Source of the DNA: Egerieenecus sp048201975
GTDB taxonomy: Bacteria > Bacillota > Clostridia > Christensenellales > Aristaeellaceae
Reading direction: 5' to 3'
DNA: 23,101 bases
Assembly (NCBI GenBank): GCA_048201975.1
Contig: DBFBGQ010000129.1
Coordinates: 1-23,101, forward strand
Numbering within the stretch: the first letter of the stretch is position 1; every line of letters starts with the position of its first letter. Below, piece after piece: positions 7,444 through 14,937 of the stretch. Made by a program: the position numbers and the translations under genes. Under the pieces are notes generated by a model. That model was not told where the DNA came from, did not search any database, and saw only the letters and a list, made by a program, of their open reading frames with translations.

Positions 7444-8325
7444 TCATGATTTGTTATCATTTCCGCCGGGATGCGGCTCTTTCCTTCTACCCCCTGCGCC
7501 GGAAGCCTTGCCCAGGTAATACTGCCGCAGCACGCTCAAGCAGAGCCGGGAAGGAAGCAGCCGGTGCATCCACACCGCCAGATGCTGGTCCGGGCTTGCC
7601 ACGCACAGCCGGAAGGGCATTCGGCGCTTTTGCAGGGCGCGGGCCACCTGCCTGCCCAGGGAAAGCGGGTCGGAACCGTTGGCTTCGTCCCGGTCGATCA
7701 CCGCCACGCCCCGAGCCATGGCTCCCGCGTAGGGCGAATCCGCTGCCAATGCGGCGCGGGCCCGGTAAGCCTGACTGCCGCCCCGGTGATCCCCCGGCTC
7801 CACCAGGCACACCTGGATCCCCAGCGCTTTCGTCTCCATGGCCAGGCATTCCGCATAGCCCTCCAGGGCGTGCTTGCTGGCGGTATAGGCGCTCTGAAAG
7901 GGCACGCCCAGCAAGCCGTTAATGGAGGAAAAAATCACGATCCTTCCGCCGCCCCGGGCGCGCATCAGCGGCAGCGCCGCCTGGTTCACACGCACCGCCC
8001 CCATATAATTTGTCTCCATCACGCGGCGGTATTCCTCCAGGGGCATTTCCTCGCAGGGCCCCAATGCCAGCACCCCGGCGCAGTGCACCACCGCGTCCAC
8101 CCGCGGGCTGACAGCCAGCGCCGCCGTGCAAAAGGCGGCCACACTCTCCGGGCTGGTCACGTCCAGGGGCAGACGAACGATGCCATCCTGCTCCGCCGCG
8201 TTCCGGGAAAAGGAGCGCGCCCCCGCAATCACGCAGAAGCCCGCCTCCTCCAAGGCCTGAGCCGTATAGCGCCCCAGCCCGCTGGAAGCCCCGGTAACCC
8301 ACACGGTGCGCCGCCGCTCAGCCAT
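7444..8325 (-). CDS. Classical short-chain dehydrogenase/reductase
   Basis: This 293-residue NAD(P)-dependent oxidoreductase has a Rossmann fold: TGASSGLG (11-18) binds the cofactor, Asp55 in LPLDVT follows strand 3, HCAG (81-84) stands where NNAG is usual, and the catalytic set is Asn106, Ser134 (FSSINGLLG), Tyr147 and Lys151 (YTASK). The C-terminal region after VEPGDHRGG is divergent and the last 20 residues are polar and likely disordered. The overall pattern (YTASKHALEGYAECLAME) resembles the retinol/hydroxysteroid dehydrogenase-like branch; the substrate cannot be read from sequence. The ATG at 8325 has GGAGG upstream and overlaps the mtnN stop as ATGGCTGA; a longer frame start at 8583 lies inside mtnN and is rejected. 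Confidence 0.9.
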   Translation of the reverse strand: MAERRRTVWVTGASSGLGRYTAQALEEAGFCVIAGARSFSRNAAEQDGIVRLPLDVTSPESVAAFCTAALAVSPRVDAVVHCAGVLALGPCEEMPLEEYRRVMETNYMGAVRVNQAALPLMRARGGGRIVIFSSINGLLGVPFQSAYTASKHALEGYAECLAMETKALGIQVCLVEPGDHRGGSQAYRARAALAADSPYAGAMARGVAVIDRDEANGSDPLSLGRQVARALQKRRMPFRLCVASPDQHLAVWMHRLLPSRLCLSVLRQYYLGKASGAGGRRKEPHPGGNDNKS

Positions 8326-9019
8326 GCGCGCCCTCCTCCCGAAGCAGATGCTCCACCACCTGCTCGGAATGGGCCGCGGCCAGGCGCACAAAGGTGGGAT
8401 AATCCATGGTGGAATCCCCGTTCGCCTGGTCGGAGATGGAGCGAAGCACGCCGCAGGGCACACCGTGCATGTAGCAGGCATGCGCCACCGCCGCGCCCTC
8501 CATTTCCACGGCCTTGGCCCCGAAGCGCTGATGAATGCGCTGCCGCGAGGCCTCGTCGCAAATGAACTGATCCCCGGTGGCAATGACCCCCGTGTGCACC
8601 CTCAGCCCCGGCACCTTGGCCGCCGCTGCCTGCAATTGGGCCAGCAGCGCCGGATCGCAAGGAATCTCCACCAGGCCGATTTTGCTCACATATCCCACCG
8701 GATCGCCGATGGGCGAGGTGTCCATGTCATGCTGCACGGTGCAGTTGGCCGCCACCATATCCCCGATAGAGATGCCCTCCTCTCCCGCGCCGGCCACGCC
8801 CAGATTCAAAATCCACCGGGGATGGTACCGCAGGATCATACCCTGGGCGCAAAGCGCGGCGTTGACTTTGCCGGGGCCGCACACCGCCAGCACCGCCTCC
8901 TGCCCAAAGAGCCTGCCGCTGCAATAGACATCCATGCCCACCGTTTCTTCCCGAAGGTCCGCCATCTGCGCCTTGAGCTGTTCCAGCTCCACCGCCATGG
9001 CGCCAATCAATCCGATCAT
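8318..9019 (-). CDS. mtnN: 5'-methylthioadenosine/S-adenosylhomocysteine nucleosidase
   Basis: It hydrolyses MTA and SAH to adenine plus the thioribose product, removing inhibitors produced by SAM-dependent reactions; the cluster's radical-SAM MoaA and other SAM enzymes would create such products. It is 233 residues, the normal length. Seen: MIGLIGAMAVE with Glu11, NLGVAGAG (72-79), GVIATGDQFI (144-153), EMEGAA with Glu174, and SISDQA with the catalytic Asp197. The ATG at 9019 is preceded by AAAGGTGG; the upstream in-frame start at 9067 lies in the preceding terminator and is rejected. It is translationally coupled to the dehydrogenase gene. No clear promoter was found in the short gap after the upstream terminator, so expression may depend partly on read-through. 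Confidence 0.95.
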   Translation of the reverse strand: MIGLIGAMAVELEQLKAQMADLREETVGMDVYCSGRLFGQEAVLAVCGPGKVNAALCAQGMILRYHPRWILNLGVAGAGEEGISIGDMVAANCTVQHDMDTSPIGDPVGYVSKIGLVEIPCDPALLAQLQAAAAKVPGLRVHTGVIATGDQFICDEASRQRIHQRFGAKAVEMEGAAVAHACYMHGVPCGVLRSISDQANGDSTMDYPTFVRLAAAHSEQVVEHLLREEGAHG

Positions 9020-9057
9020 GGGGTTCGCCACCTTTCTTTTGTGCCTGCGCCTCTCCG

Positions 9058-9102
9058 AAAAAAGCAAGGCGCGGGAACGCCGCTTGCCGTGCCCCGCGCC
9101 TT
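9058..9102 (-). terminator. Rho-independent terminator of the ACT-UPF0210 operon
   Basis: On the minus strand AAGGCGCGGG pairs with CCCGCGCCTT (10 bp; arms 9093-9102 and 9066-9075), followed by GC and six T residues (9058-9063). It begins 27 bases after the UPF0210 stop. Confidence 0.92.
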
Positions 9103-9128
9103 CAGCCTCCCGAATATCCGCGCCGCCG

Positions 9129-10475
9129 TTAATTCCGCAGGGAATGCAGAGGCGCGGGAATACGCCCGCCCCGGGCGATGAAGTCTTCGTTGCCCCAGGT
9201 ATTCACCGGCATCACGGGCGCAAAGCCCAGCAGGCCGCCAAACTCCACCTGGTCCCCCGCCTTCTTGCCCACGGCGGGGATCACCCGCACAGCCGTGGTC
9301 TTGTTGTTCACCATGCCAATGGCCGCCTCGTCGGCAATGATGCCGGAGATCGCCGCCGCCGAGGTGTCCCCGGGAATGGCAATCATATCCAGGCCCACGG
9401 AGCATACGCAGGTCATGGCTTCCAGCTTTTCCAGGGTCAGCGCCCCCGCGGCCGCCGCCTCGATCATGCCGATATCCTCGCTCACGGGAATGAACGCGCC
9501 GGATAGCCCGCCCACATGGTTGGAGGCCATAACGCCGCCTTTTTTTACGGCATCGTTGAGCAGAGCCAAGGCTGCGGTGGTGCCGGGCGCGCCGGCCATT
9601 TCCAGGCCCATCTCCGTGAGGATGTGCGCCACGCTGTCCCCCCGGGCAGGCGTGGGAGCCAGGGAAAGGTCCACGATGCCGAAGGGAATCTGCAACCGTT
9701 GGGACGCCTCCCGTGCCACCAGCTGCCCCACCCGGGTGATCTTGAACGCCGTGCGTTTGATGGTTTCCGCCACCACGTCAAAGGGCTGACCCTTCACCTG
9801 CTCCAGCGCCCGCTTCACCACGCCGGGACCGGACACGCCCACGTTGATGGCGCACTCCGGTTCGCCCACCCCGCAGAAGGCCCCGGCCATGAAGGGATTA
9901 TCCTCCACCGCGTTGGCAAACACCACCAGCTTAGCGCAACCCAGGCCGTCCTGGTCCGCGGAACGGGCGGCGGTTTTTTTGATAATCTCCCCCATCTCCC
10001 GAATGGCGTTCATGTTCAGCCCCGCGCGGGTGCTGCCCACGTTGACACTGGAGCACAGCCGCTGGGTGGTGCACAGCACCTCGGGAATGGACTGGATCAG
10101 CCGTTCGTCGGCCTGGGTCATGCCCTTCTGGGTCAAGGCGCTGTAACCGCCCAGGAAATTGACCCCCATCTCCTCCGCCGCCTGGTCCAGGGCCCGGGCG
10201 ATGGGCCGGGGATCGCCCTGGCAGATCAGGCTCACAGGCGTGACGGAGATGCGCTTGTTCACAATGGGAATGCCCAGCTCCCGCTCGATGTCCTCGCCGG
10301 TTTTCACCAGGCGGTCCGCCGTGCGGCACACCTTGTCATACACCCGCTTGGCGCACTTTTCCGCATCCTGGTCGGAGCAGTCCAGCAAATTGATGCCCAG
10401 GGTAATGGTGCGGATGTCGAAGTTTTCCTCCTGGATCATCCGCATGGTTTGCAGAATTTCGCTGGTTTCAATCAC
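9129..10475 (-). CDS. UPF0210 family protein
   Basis: This 448-residue soluble protein matches the UPF0210 family in length and in its N-terminal pattern (ILQTMRMIQEENFDIRTITLGINLLDC). It also has the Gly/Ser-rich central motifs INVGVSGPGVVKRAL and the C-terminal GDTSAAAISGIIADEAAIGMVNNKTTAVRVIP. The biochemical role is not established as far as I know; the fold has been related to glycyl-radical/PFL-like proteins in annotation only. The start is a GTG at 10475, with AAGGGGG about 8 bases before it; no ATG fits the family N-terminus. It follows the ACT-domain gene by 13 bases. This pair is a conserved unit in many Firmicutes, which suggests that the ACT protein regulates or partners it, possibly in response to an amino acid (inference). 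Confidence 0.93.
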   Translation of the reverse strand: MIETSEILQTMRMIQEENFDIRTITLGINLLDCSDQDAEKCAKRVYDKVCRTADRLVKTGEDIERELGIPIVNKRISVTPVSLICQGDPRPIARALDQAAEEMGVNFLGGYSALTQKGMTQADERLIQSIPEVLCTTQRLCSSVNVGSTRAGLNMNAIREMGEIIKKTAARSADQDGLGCAKLVVFANAVEDNPFMAGAFCGVGEPECAINVGVSGPGVVKRALEQVKGQPFDVVAETIKRTAFKITRVGQLVAREASQRLQIPFGIVDLSLAPTPARGDSVAHILTEMGLEMAGAPGTTAALALLNDAVKKGGVMASNHVGGLSGAFIPVSEDIGMIEAAAAGALTLEKLEAMTCVCSVGLDMIAIPGDTSAAAISGIIADEAAIGMVNNKTTAVRVIPAVGKKAGDQVEFGGLLGFAPVMPVNTWGNEDFIARGGRIPAPLHSLRN

Positions 10476-10488
10476 GCCGCTTGCCCCC

Positions 10489-10761
10489 TTACACCCGGTG
10501 CATGGCGTCGAAAATATCCATGCGCTGCATGTGGATGGTCATCTGCAAATCGTCCCGAACCGGCTGAAGCGCCGCGTCAATATCGGCAAAGGTCATGTGC
10601 GCGCCGTCCAGGTCCACCACCATCATCATGGTGAAATAGCCGCCCAGGATGGTCTGGGTGATATCCAGAATGTTGATATTCAACTCGCTCAGCTTGGTGG
10701 CCACCTTGGCAATGATGCCCGTGGCGTCCAACCCGGTAACGGAGATAACCGCCTTGGTCAT
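10489..10761 (-). CDS. Small ACT-domain protein, UPF0237 type
   Basis: This 90-residue protein is a single ACT domain: VISVTGLDATGIIAKVATKLSELNINILDITQTILGG-type residues give strand 1, the ligand loop (GLDATG) and helix 1, then the second half (YFTMMMVVDLD). ACT domains bind amino acids or other small ligands at a dimer interface. The ATG at 10761 is chosen because GGAGG lies 9 bases upstream; a GTG at 10770 in the same frame directly abuts that site and is unlikely. It is the first gene of an operon with UPF0210 and sits beside a strong promoter shared back to back with the kinase gene. Confidence 0.93.
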   Translation of the reverse strand: MTKAVISVTGLDATGIIAKVATKLSELNINILDITQTILGGYFTMMMVVDLDGAHMTFADIDAALQPVRDDLQMTIHMQRMDIFDAMHRV

Positions 10762-10798
10762 GTTTTCCACCCTCCCCAGAGATTATCGGTACGCAAGA

Positions 10799-10827
10799 AC
10801 TATACCCCCTCCGGCGCAGGATGTCAA
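10799..10827 (-). promoter_or_regulatory. Strong sigma-A promoter of the ACT-UPF0210 operon
   Basis: On the minus strand a perfect TTGACA (10822-10827) and TATAGT (10799-10804) are separated by 17 bases. The leader to the ATG at 10761 is about 30 bases. Confidence 0.9.
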
Positions 10828-10845
10828 GCGGCGGCAAATTTCGTC

Positions 10846-10874
10846 TTGCATTTCCCGGTCCGGGCCGCTATGAT
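10846..10874 (+). promoter_or_regulatory. Sigma-A promoter of the pyridoxal kinase gene
   Basis: TTGCAT (10846-10851) and TATGAT (10869-10874) are separated by 17 bases on the plus strand. The spacer holds the GC palindrome CCCGGTCCGGG (10854-10864), a possible regulator site. The -35 boxes of the two divergent promoters are only 18 bases apart. Confidence 0.75.
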
Positions 10875-10903
10875 AAGAGGCGTTGTAGGAATGCTGCGTT
10901 CGC

Positions 10904-10909
10904 GGGAGG
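10904..10909 (+). promoter_or_regulatory. Ribosome binding site that sets a TTG start
   Basis: GGGAGG lies 7 bases before a TTG at 10917. No ATG or GTG near the conserved N-terminus is in frame, so this site decides the start of the kinase. Confidence 0.8.
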
Positions 10910-10916
10910 TGTTTCA

Positions 10917-11780
10917 TTGCAAAAGCAGGTGCTTGCCATTCATGATCTAAGCTGTGTGGGGCGGTGCTCCCTGACGGTGGCATTGCCCGTGCTCTCCGCG
11001 GCGGGTTTGCATGTCTCCGCGCTGCCCACGGCGCTCCTGTCCACCCATACGGGAGAATTTACCGGCTATACCTACCTGGACCTCACCCAGGAAATGGCGC
11101 GGATCTACGCGCATTTTCAGACGCTGCCCCTGCGCTTTGACGGGCTGTACAGCGGCTTCCTGGGCTGCTGGGAACAGCTGGCCCTGGTGGAGGACGTCTT
11201 TGCCCGCTATCGCCGGGCGGATACCCTGCTAATGGTGGACCCGGTGATGGCCGATCACGGGCGCCTCTACGCCACCTATACCGACGCGCTGGCCAAGGAC
11301 ATGGGACGGCTGTGCCACCGGGCGGACGTTATCGTACCCAACCTCACCGAGACCGCCATTCTCCTGGAGGAATCCTATCAGGCGCAGCCCTCCTTTCCGC
11401 AGGTGGAAGCCATGCTGCGGGCGCTGCACCGGCGTTACGGCTGCCGGCAGGCGGTAATTACAGGCATCGCGCAGGGAGGATTGCTGGGAGCGGCCGCCTA
11501 TGACGCGGCTCGGGACCAGGTATATTTCCATGGCCAACCGCCCCTGGAGCAGGTATTCTACGGCACAGGAGACGTGCTGGCCAGCGCCCTGCTGGCCGCG
11601 CTGATGCGCGGACAACCCCTGGACCGGGCCGCCGCCCTGGCCGTGGACTTCACCTATGAGAGCATGCTCCACACCCTGGACAACGGCCTGCCCCTGCGCT
11701 ACGGCGTGGCCTTTGAGCAAGCCATTCCCACCCTCGTCCGCGCCCTGGAAAACGGGGAAGGATCGCCTCGCACGAATTGA
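10917..11780 (+). CDS. pdxK: Pyridoxal/pyridoxamine kinase (PfkB/ThiD superfamily)
   Basis: It phosphorylates B6 vitamers with ATP to give pyridoxal or pyridoxamine phosphate in salvage. From the TTG at 10917 it is 287 residues, normal for the family. Motifs: AIHDLSCVGRCSLTVALPVL (7-26), ALPTALLSTHTGEF substrate loop (35-48), MVDPVMADHG (106-115), PNLTE (141-145), and the ATP-site/anion-hole YGTGD with catalytic Asp219. HDxSxxGRCS is what separates pyridoxamine kinases from ThiD. A longer in-frame ATG at 10821 lies upstream of the promoter -35 and is rejected. The gene is alone, divergent from the ACT-UPF0210 operon and ends at a shared terminator. PLP supply for neighbouring genes is not evident, so the linkage may be only regulatory. 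Confidence 0.92.
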   Translation: MQKQVLAIHDLSCVGRCSLTVALPVLSAAGLHVSALPTALLSTHTGEFTGYTYLDLTQEMARIYAHFQTLPLRFDGLYSGFLGCWEQLALVEDVFARYRRADTLLMVDPVMADHGRLYATYTDALAKDMGRLCHRADVIVPNLTETAILLEESYQAQPSFPQVEAMLRALHRRYGCRQAVITGIAQGGLLGAAAYDAARDQVYFHGQPPLEQVFYGTGDVLASALLAALMRGQPLDRAAALAVDFTYESMLHTLDNGLPLRYGVAFEQAIPTLVRALENGEGSPRTN

Positions 11781-11836
11781 AAAAAGCAGCGGACCGCTGG
11801 CGGGAGGAGCATTCCTCTTCAGCGGACCGCTGTTTC
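11781..11836. terminator. Bidirectional terminator between convergent genes
   Basis: Two identical copies of CAGCGGACCGCTG (11787-11799 and 11820-11832), each nearly palindromic, pair with one another around an inner AGGA/TCCT stem. The hairpin is preceded by A residues (T-tract for the minus-strand gene) and followed by TTTCTTGTT for the plus-strand gene. The kinase stop is immediately to the left and the L,D-transpeptidase stop is 12 bases to the right. Confidence 0.88.
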
Positions 11837-11848
11837 TTGTTGCCGTTT

Positions 11849-13738
11849 TTATGCCGCGTCCTGCTGGGAGGCGGTTTCCGCAGGCAGCTCTTCCGCGGGC
11901 GTTTCTTCCACGATGTCCACCTCCGGGGAGGAGGCGTCTTCCGCGGCCGCCTGGGTGGGCGCGACCGTCGGCGTCGCGCTGGGCACCTGCGTCATCGTCG
12001 GGGTCGCAATGACCTCGGGAGTGGGCGAAGGCGTGGGAGCAGGCGTGGGCGTGGCCAGCTCCTGCTCATAGAGCTTCTCCAGGGTTTCCGTGCTGGCAAC
12101 GCCATTGGCCTTCAGCCCCGCGTCCTTCTGGAAGGCCTTCACCGCGGCCACTGTGCCGTCCAGGTAAGTGCCCGTCACCGTGCCGCCGTAATAGCCCAGC
12201 TCCTTGAGCTTGGATTGAAGCCACCACACATCCTCGCCGGAGCGCTTCTTCTTCATCTGCTCCAGGGGCATGGGCGGCGTAGCCCCGCTACTATAAATGG
12301 GGGAGGCGGTGGGTTCTGGGGTTTCGTCAGGCAGCATGCGGCTATAGTCCAGCGCCGGCAGCTTCAGGGAAGCCCGCAGCTCGGGGTCATCCGGCATATC
12401 CTCCCGGATGGTGACCACCGTACCCTCGCCCACGTTGTCATAGATCCACTTGGCATCCGCCACCGTCAGGCGAATGCAGCCATGGGAAACCCGCTTGCCC
12501 AGGTTATTGTAGGAGCTTACGGACAAATCCATGGTGTTGACGGAGTTGTAAATCACCGAATGGAAGGCGATGGAGCTGTTGATCCGCGTCCAGTACTGGG
12601 CGTGGCCGCCCCAGCGGGGGAAGTAGCACCAGCGGGCCGTGCGGCCGTTCAGCACCCAATCTCCCACGTCGCTGGGATAGGACTTGGTGCCCGTGGAGCA
12701 GAGCATCTGCCGGACCACCACGGTATACTCCCCGTTCTCATCCCGGCCATAGACGGTGGTCACCTGGTTGTTCACGTCCACGGTAACCGCAAAGGGCACG
12801 GGCGTAGGCGTGGGCGTGGGCCGGGGAGTATCCTCCGGCAGCACCACGGATAGATCGTTGAAGAGCATGTTCCAGGTCATTTCCCCTACGATGCCGTCCA
12901 CTTCCAGGCCGTTTTGCTCCTGGAAGGCTTTCACCGCCGTCAGGGTATTGCCCAGAAAGTTGCCGCTGATGGGGCCGGTATAGTAGCCCAGTTCTGTAAG
13001 GCGGGTCTGCAGCGTTTTGACCCGCGTCCCCGTAGATCCACGGGCCAGGTTGCCTTCAAAGGGCACCTCTTCCATCAGGGTGGCCAGGGGTTCGGCAGGA
13101 GCGTCGTCATCCACCAGGAAGCCGGTATCCGGCGCGGGCGTAGGCGTAGCCGCCGTGCTGCGGTCATTCTTTCCCACGGCCTGGCCGCTGTACATCAGCG
13201 TTTGGGTGTCAACGTCCGCCACGCCGGTGCCCTCCAGGCCGTTGCGCTCCTGAAACTCCTTCACGGCGGTCTGGCTGCTCTCCAGGTAGTTCCCGCTGAT
13301 TTTGCTGGTAAAATACCCCAGCTCCGTGAGGCGGGTCTGCAGCTGCTTCACGTCCTCCCCGGAGGAGCCGTACTGCAGCGGACGGTATTCCGTGCTGTAC
13401 AAAAGCGCCTGCGTATCCGCATCCACCACGCCGGTGGGTTCCAGGCCAAAGTCCTCCTGGAAAGCCTTCACCGCAGCCTGGGTGCTCTCCCCAAAGCTGC
13501 CGCTGAGGTTGCCAGAATAGTAATACAGCTCCGTTAGGCGCCGCTGCAGCTGGGTCACGCTGTCGCCGCTATCCCCCAGCTGCAGGTCCGGCGTCTCGAA
13601 GTCTTCTTCAATCAGCACCACGTCTTCCTCCGAGGCCGGATCATCCTCCAGGATTACCTCGCCCTCGCCCAGCGCCCAGCAGCCGCCCCACGCCAGCAGG
13701 AGCGACAGAAATACCAAACACATCTTACGCAAATTCAT
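11849..13738 (-). CDS. L,D-transpeptidase (YkuD) with four peptidoglycan-binding repeats
   Basis: This exported 629-residue enzyme is predicted to make 3-3 peptide cross-links or attach proteins to peptidoglycan. A signal peptide covers residues 1 to about 23 (MNLRKMCLVFLSLLLAWGG). PG_binding_1 repeats lie at about 52-115, 121-184 and 231-294, each with the pattern LQxRLTELGYxxxxxSGxxxxxTxxAVKAFQExxGLExxG. The YkuD domain is at about 316-446 with His393 and the catalytic SHGCIRL (Cys421). A fourth repeat lies at about 496-558, followed by a Pro/Thr/Ala-rich tail to the end. Having binding modules on both sides of the catalytic domain is less common than N-terminal repeats only. The ATG at 13738 has only a close GGGGTG, a weak site, but it fits the signal peptide. 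The gene is monocistronic, between its own promoter and a bidirectional terminator. Confidence 0.95.
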   Translation of the reverse strand: MNLRKMCLVFLSLLLAWGGCWALGEGEVILEDDPASEEDVVLIEEDFETPDLQLGDSGDSVTQLQRRLTELYYYSGNLSGSFGESTQAAVKAFQEDFGLEPTGVVDADTQALLYSTEYRPLQYGSSGEDVKQLQTRLTELGYFTSKISGNYLESSQTAVKEFQERNGLEGTGVADVDTQTLMYSGQAVGKNDRSTAATPTPAPDTGFLVDDDAPAEPLATLMEEVPFEGNLARGSTGTRVKTLQTRLTELGYYTGPISGNFLGNTLTAVKAFQEQNGLEVDGIVGEMTWNMLFNDLSVVLPEDTPRPTPTPTPVPFAVTVDVNNQVTTVYGRDENGEYTVVVRQMLCSTGTKSYPSDVGDWVLNGRTARWCYFPRWGGHAQYWTRINSSIAFHSVIYNSVNTMDLSVSSYNNLGKRVSHGCIRLTVADAKWIYDNVGEGTVVTIREDMPDDPELRASLKLPALDYSRMLPDETPEPTASPIYSSGATPPMPLEQMKKKRSGEDVWWLQSKLKELGYYGGTVTGTYLDGTVAAVKAFQKDAGLKANGVASTETLEKLYEQELATPTPAPTPSPTPEVIATPTMTQVPSATPTVAPTQAAAEDASSPEVDIVEETPAEELPAETASQQDAA

Positions 13739-13764
13739 TCACCCCGGCAAATATGTACCTATCT

Positions 13765-13793
13765 ATTGTAAACAAACTCCGCGCTTCGCGCAA
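13765..13793 (-). promoter_or_regulatory. Promoter of the L,D-transpeptidase gene
   Basis: On the minus strand TTGCGC (13788-13793) and TACAAT (13765-13770) are 17 bases apart. The leader before the ATG at 13738 would be only about 20 bases, which fits the cramped ribosome binding site. Confidence 0.75.
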
Positions 13794-13824
13794 GACCCAT
13801 GGAAAAATCTTTACATGCCAAATG

Positions 13825-13855
13825 AAAAAAAGACGGAAGCTGTTCCTCCGTCTTT
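13825..13855 (-). terminator. Rho-independent terminator of the modABC operon
   Basis: On the minus strand AAAGACGGA pairs with TCCGTCTTT (9 bp; arms 13847-13855 and 13829-13837), followed by further T residues. It starts about 40 bases after the modC stop. Confidence 0.92.
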
Positions 13856-13896
13856 GGGCTGCTGAGAAAAGGCGCGCCTTTTCACGCGCCTTCCCA

Positions 13897-14937
13897 TCAT
13901 CGCAGGGCCATGACCCCCTGGGGAGCAATGCGCAGATAGGCGGGCAGATTTCCCGCATACCGCGGCCACAGCGTTCGATCAATTTCCCAGCGGATGCGGG
14001 TATTGCCGGCCTTGAAAAACACGGACACGGAAAAAGGCGCCTCGTTGATTCGTGGATCCGTCAGCGGGAACACGTTTTCCCCCGGCCCATCAGCAGGCGT
14101 GAAAAAATGCGCCCGCAGCCCCACGGAGGTCACGTCCTCCTTCACGGGCTCCGCCGTGGTGAGCGTGACCTGCCAGTCCTGGGCAAAAAGGGTACGGGGA
14201 CCTGTCCTGCGTGCGGGGGAAAGGTTCTTGCACCCCGTAATGGCCGCCGCAGCCGCCGTCTGCGGATGCTCGAAGACTTCCTCCCGGGTGCCGCCGGCCA
14301 CCACGCGCCCCTGATCCATAATCACCATTTGCGGACAGAAGCGGTAGGCCTCGTCCCGGTCGTGGGTCACCAGCAGCACATCCTGTCCAAAGCGGGCTAG
14401 CACCTCCTGCATTTCCCATTGCAGCTTGGTGCGCAGGTAACTGTCCAGGGCAGAGAAGGGCTCGTCCAGCATCAGCAGGCGCGGTTGATTGACCATGATG
14501 CGCGCCAGGGCCACCCGTTGGGCCTGGCCCCCGGAAAGCTGGTACGGCTTGTGCGCCATCAGCCCTTCCAGCTGAAACATGGCCGCCACCTCCGCAAGCG
14601 CCTGCTCGCGCCTGGCGCGGCTCTTTTCAGCGCGCATTCCGCAAAGGATGTTCCGGCGCACGTCCATGTTGGGAAACAGCGCGTAATGCTGAAACAGATA
14701 CCCTACGCGGCGCTGCTGGGGGCGCAGATTCACCTTTTTCCCGGCGTCGAACAGCGTGACCCCATCCAGGACAATGGTCCCCTTGTCCGGGGTTTCGATG
14801 CCGGCAATGCACTTGAGCGTGTAGCTCTTTCCGCATCCGGAAGCCCCCAGCACGCCGAACACGCCGCCTCCGGTTTCAAAGTCGGCCTTGAGCTGAAAAT
14901 CCCCCAGGTCCTTTTCGATATGCACGGACAGGCTCAT
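13897..14937 (-). CDS. modC: Molybdate ABC transporter ATP-binding protein
   Basis: This 346-residue cytoplasmic ATPase powers molybdate import. Seen: Walker A GASGCGKS (31-38), Q-loop LFQHYALFPNM, signature LSGGQAQRVALAR, Walker B LLMLDEPFSALD, and the H-loop LLVTHDRDEA. After the nucleotide-binding domain, about 110 residues with GLRAHFF and a C-terminal beta-rich segment fit a TOBE/MOP-like regulatory domain, though weakly. The ATG at 14937 overlaps the modB stop as ATGA and is supported by GGAAGG upstream; an upstream in-frame start at 15057 would run through modB and is rejected. The downstream terminator and upstream modA-modB give a complete transporter operon. Molybdate rather than tungstate or sulfate is inferred from the adjacent Moco genes and riboswitch-like leader; tungstate is not excluded. 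Confidence 0.93.
   Translation of the reverse strand: MSLSVHIEKDLGDFQLKADFETGGGVFGVLGASGCGKSYTLKCIAGIETPDKGTIVLDGVTLFDAGKKVNLRPQQRRVGYLFQHYALFPNMDVRRNILCGMRAEKSRARREQALAEVAAMFQLEGLMAHKPYQLSGGQAQRVALARIMVNQPRLLMLDEPFSALDSYLRTKLQWEMQEVLARFGQDVLLVTHDRDEAYRFCPQMVIMDQGRVVAGGTREEVFEHPQTAAAAAITGCKNLSPARRTGPRTLFAQDWQVTLTTAEPVKEDVTSVGLRAHFFTPADGPGENVFPLTDPRINEAPFSVSVFFKAGNTRIRWEIDRTLWPRYAGNLPAYLRIAPQGVMALR

Noticed and set aside
10821..10916. Longer N-terminus for the pyridoxal kinase from an ATG at 10821
   Set aside because: This start lies upstream of the kinase promoter and the extra residues match nothing in the family; the TTG at 10917 has a good ribosome binding site.
11993..12056. GC-rich short repeats in the 3' part of the L,D-transpeptidase gene, considered as a CRISPR-like or VNTR array
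   Set aside because: They are codons for a Pro/Thr-rich protein tail, irregular in length, with no spacers.
13725..13982. Minus-strand frame of 85 codons across the modC end and the L,D-transpeptidase promoter
   Set aside because: It runs through a clear terminator and promoter, overlaps two real genes and has no family similarity.
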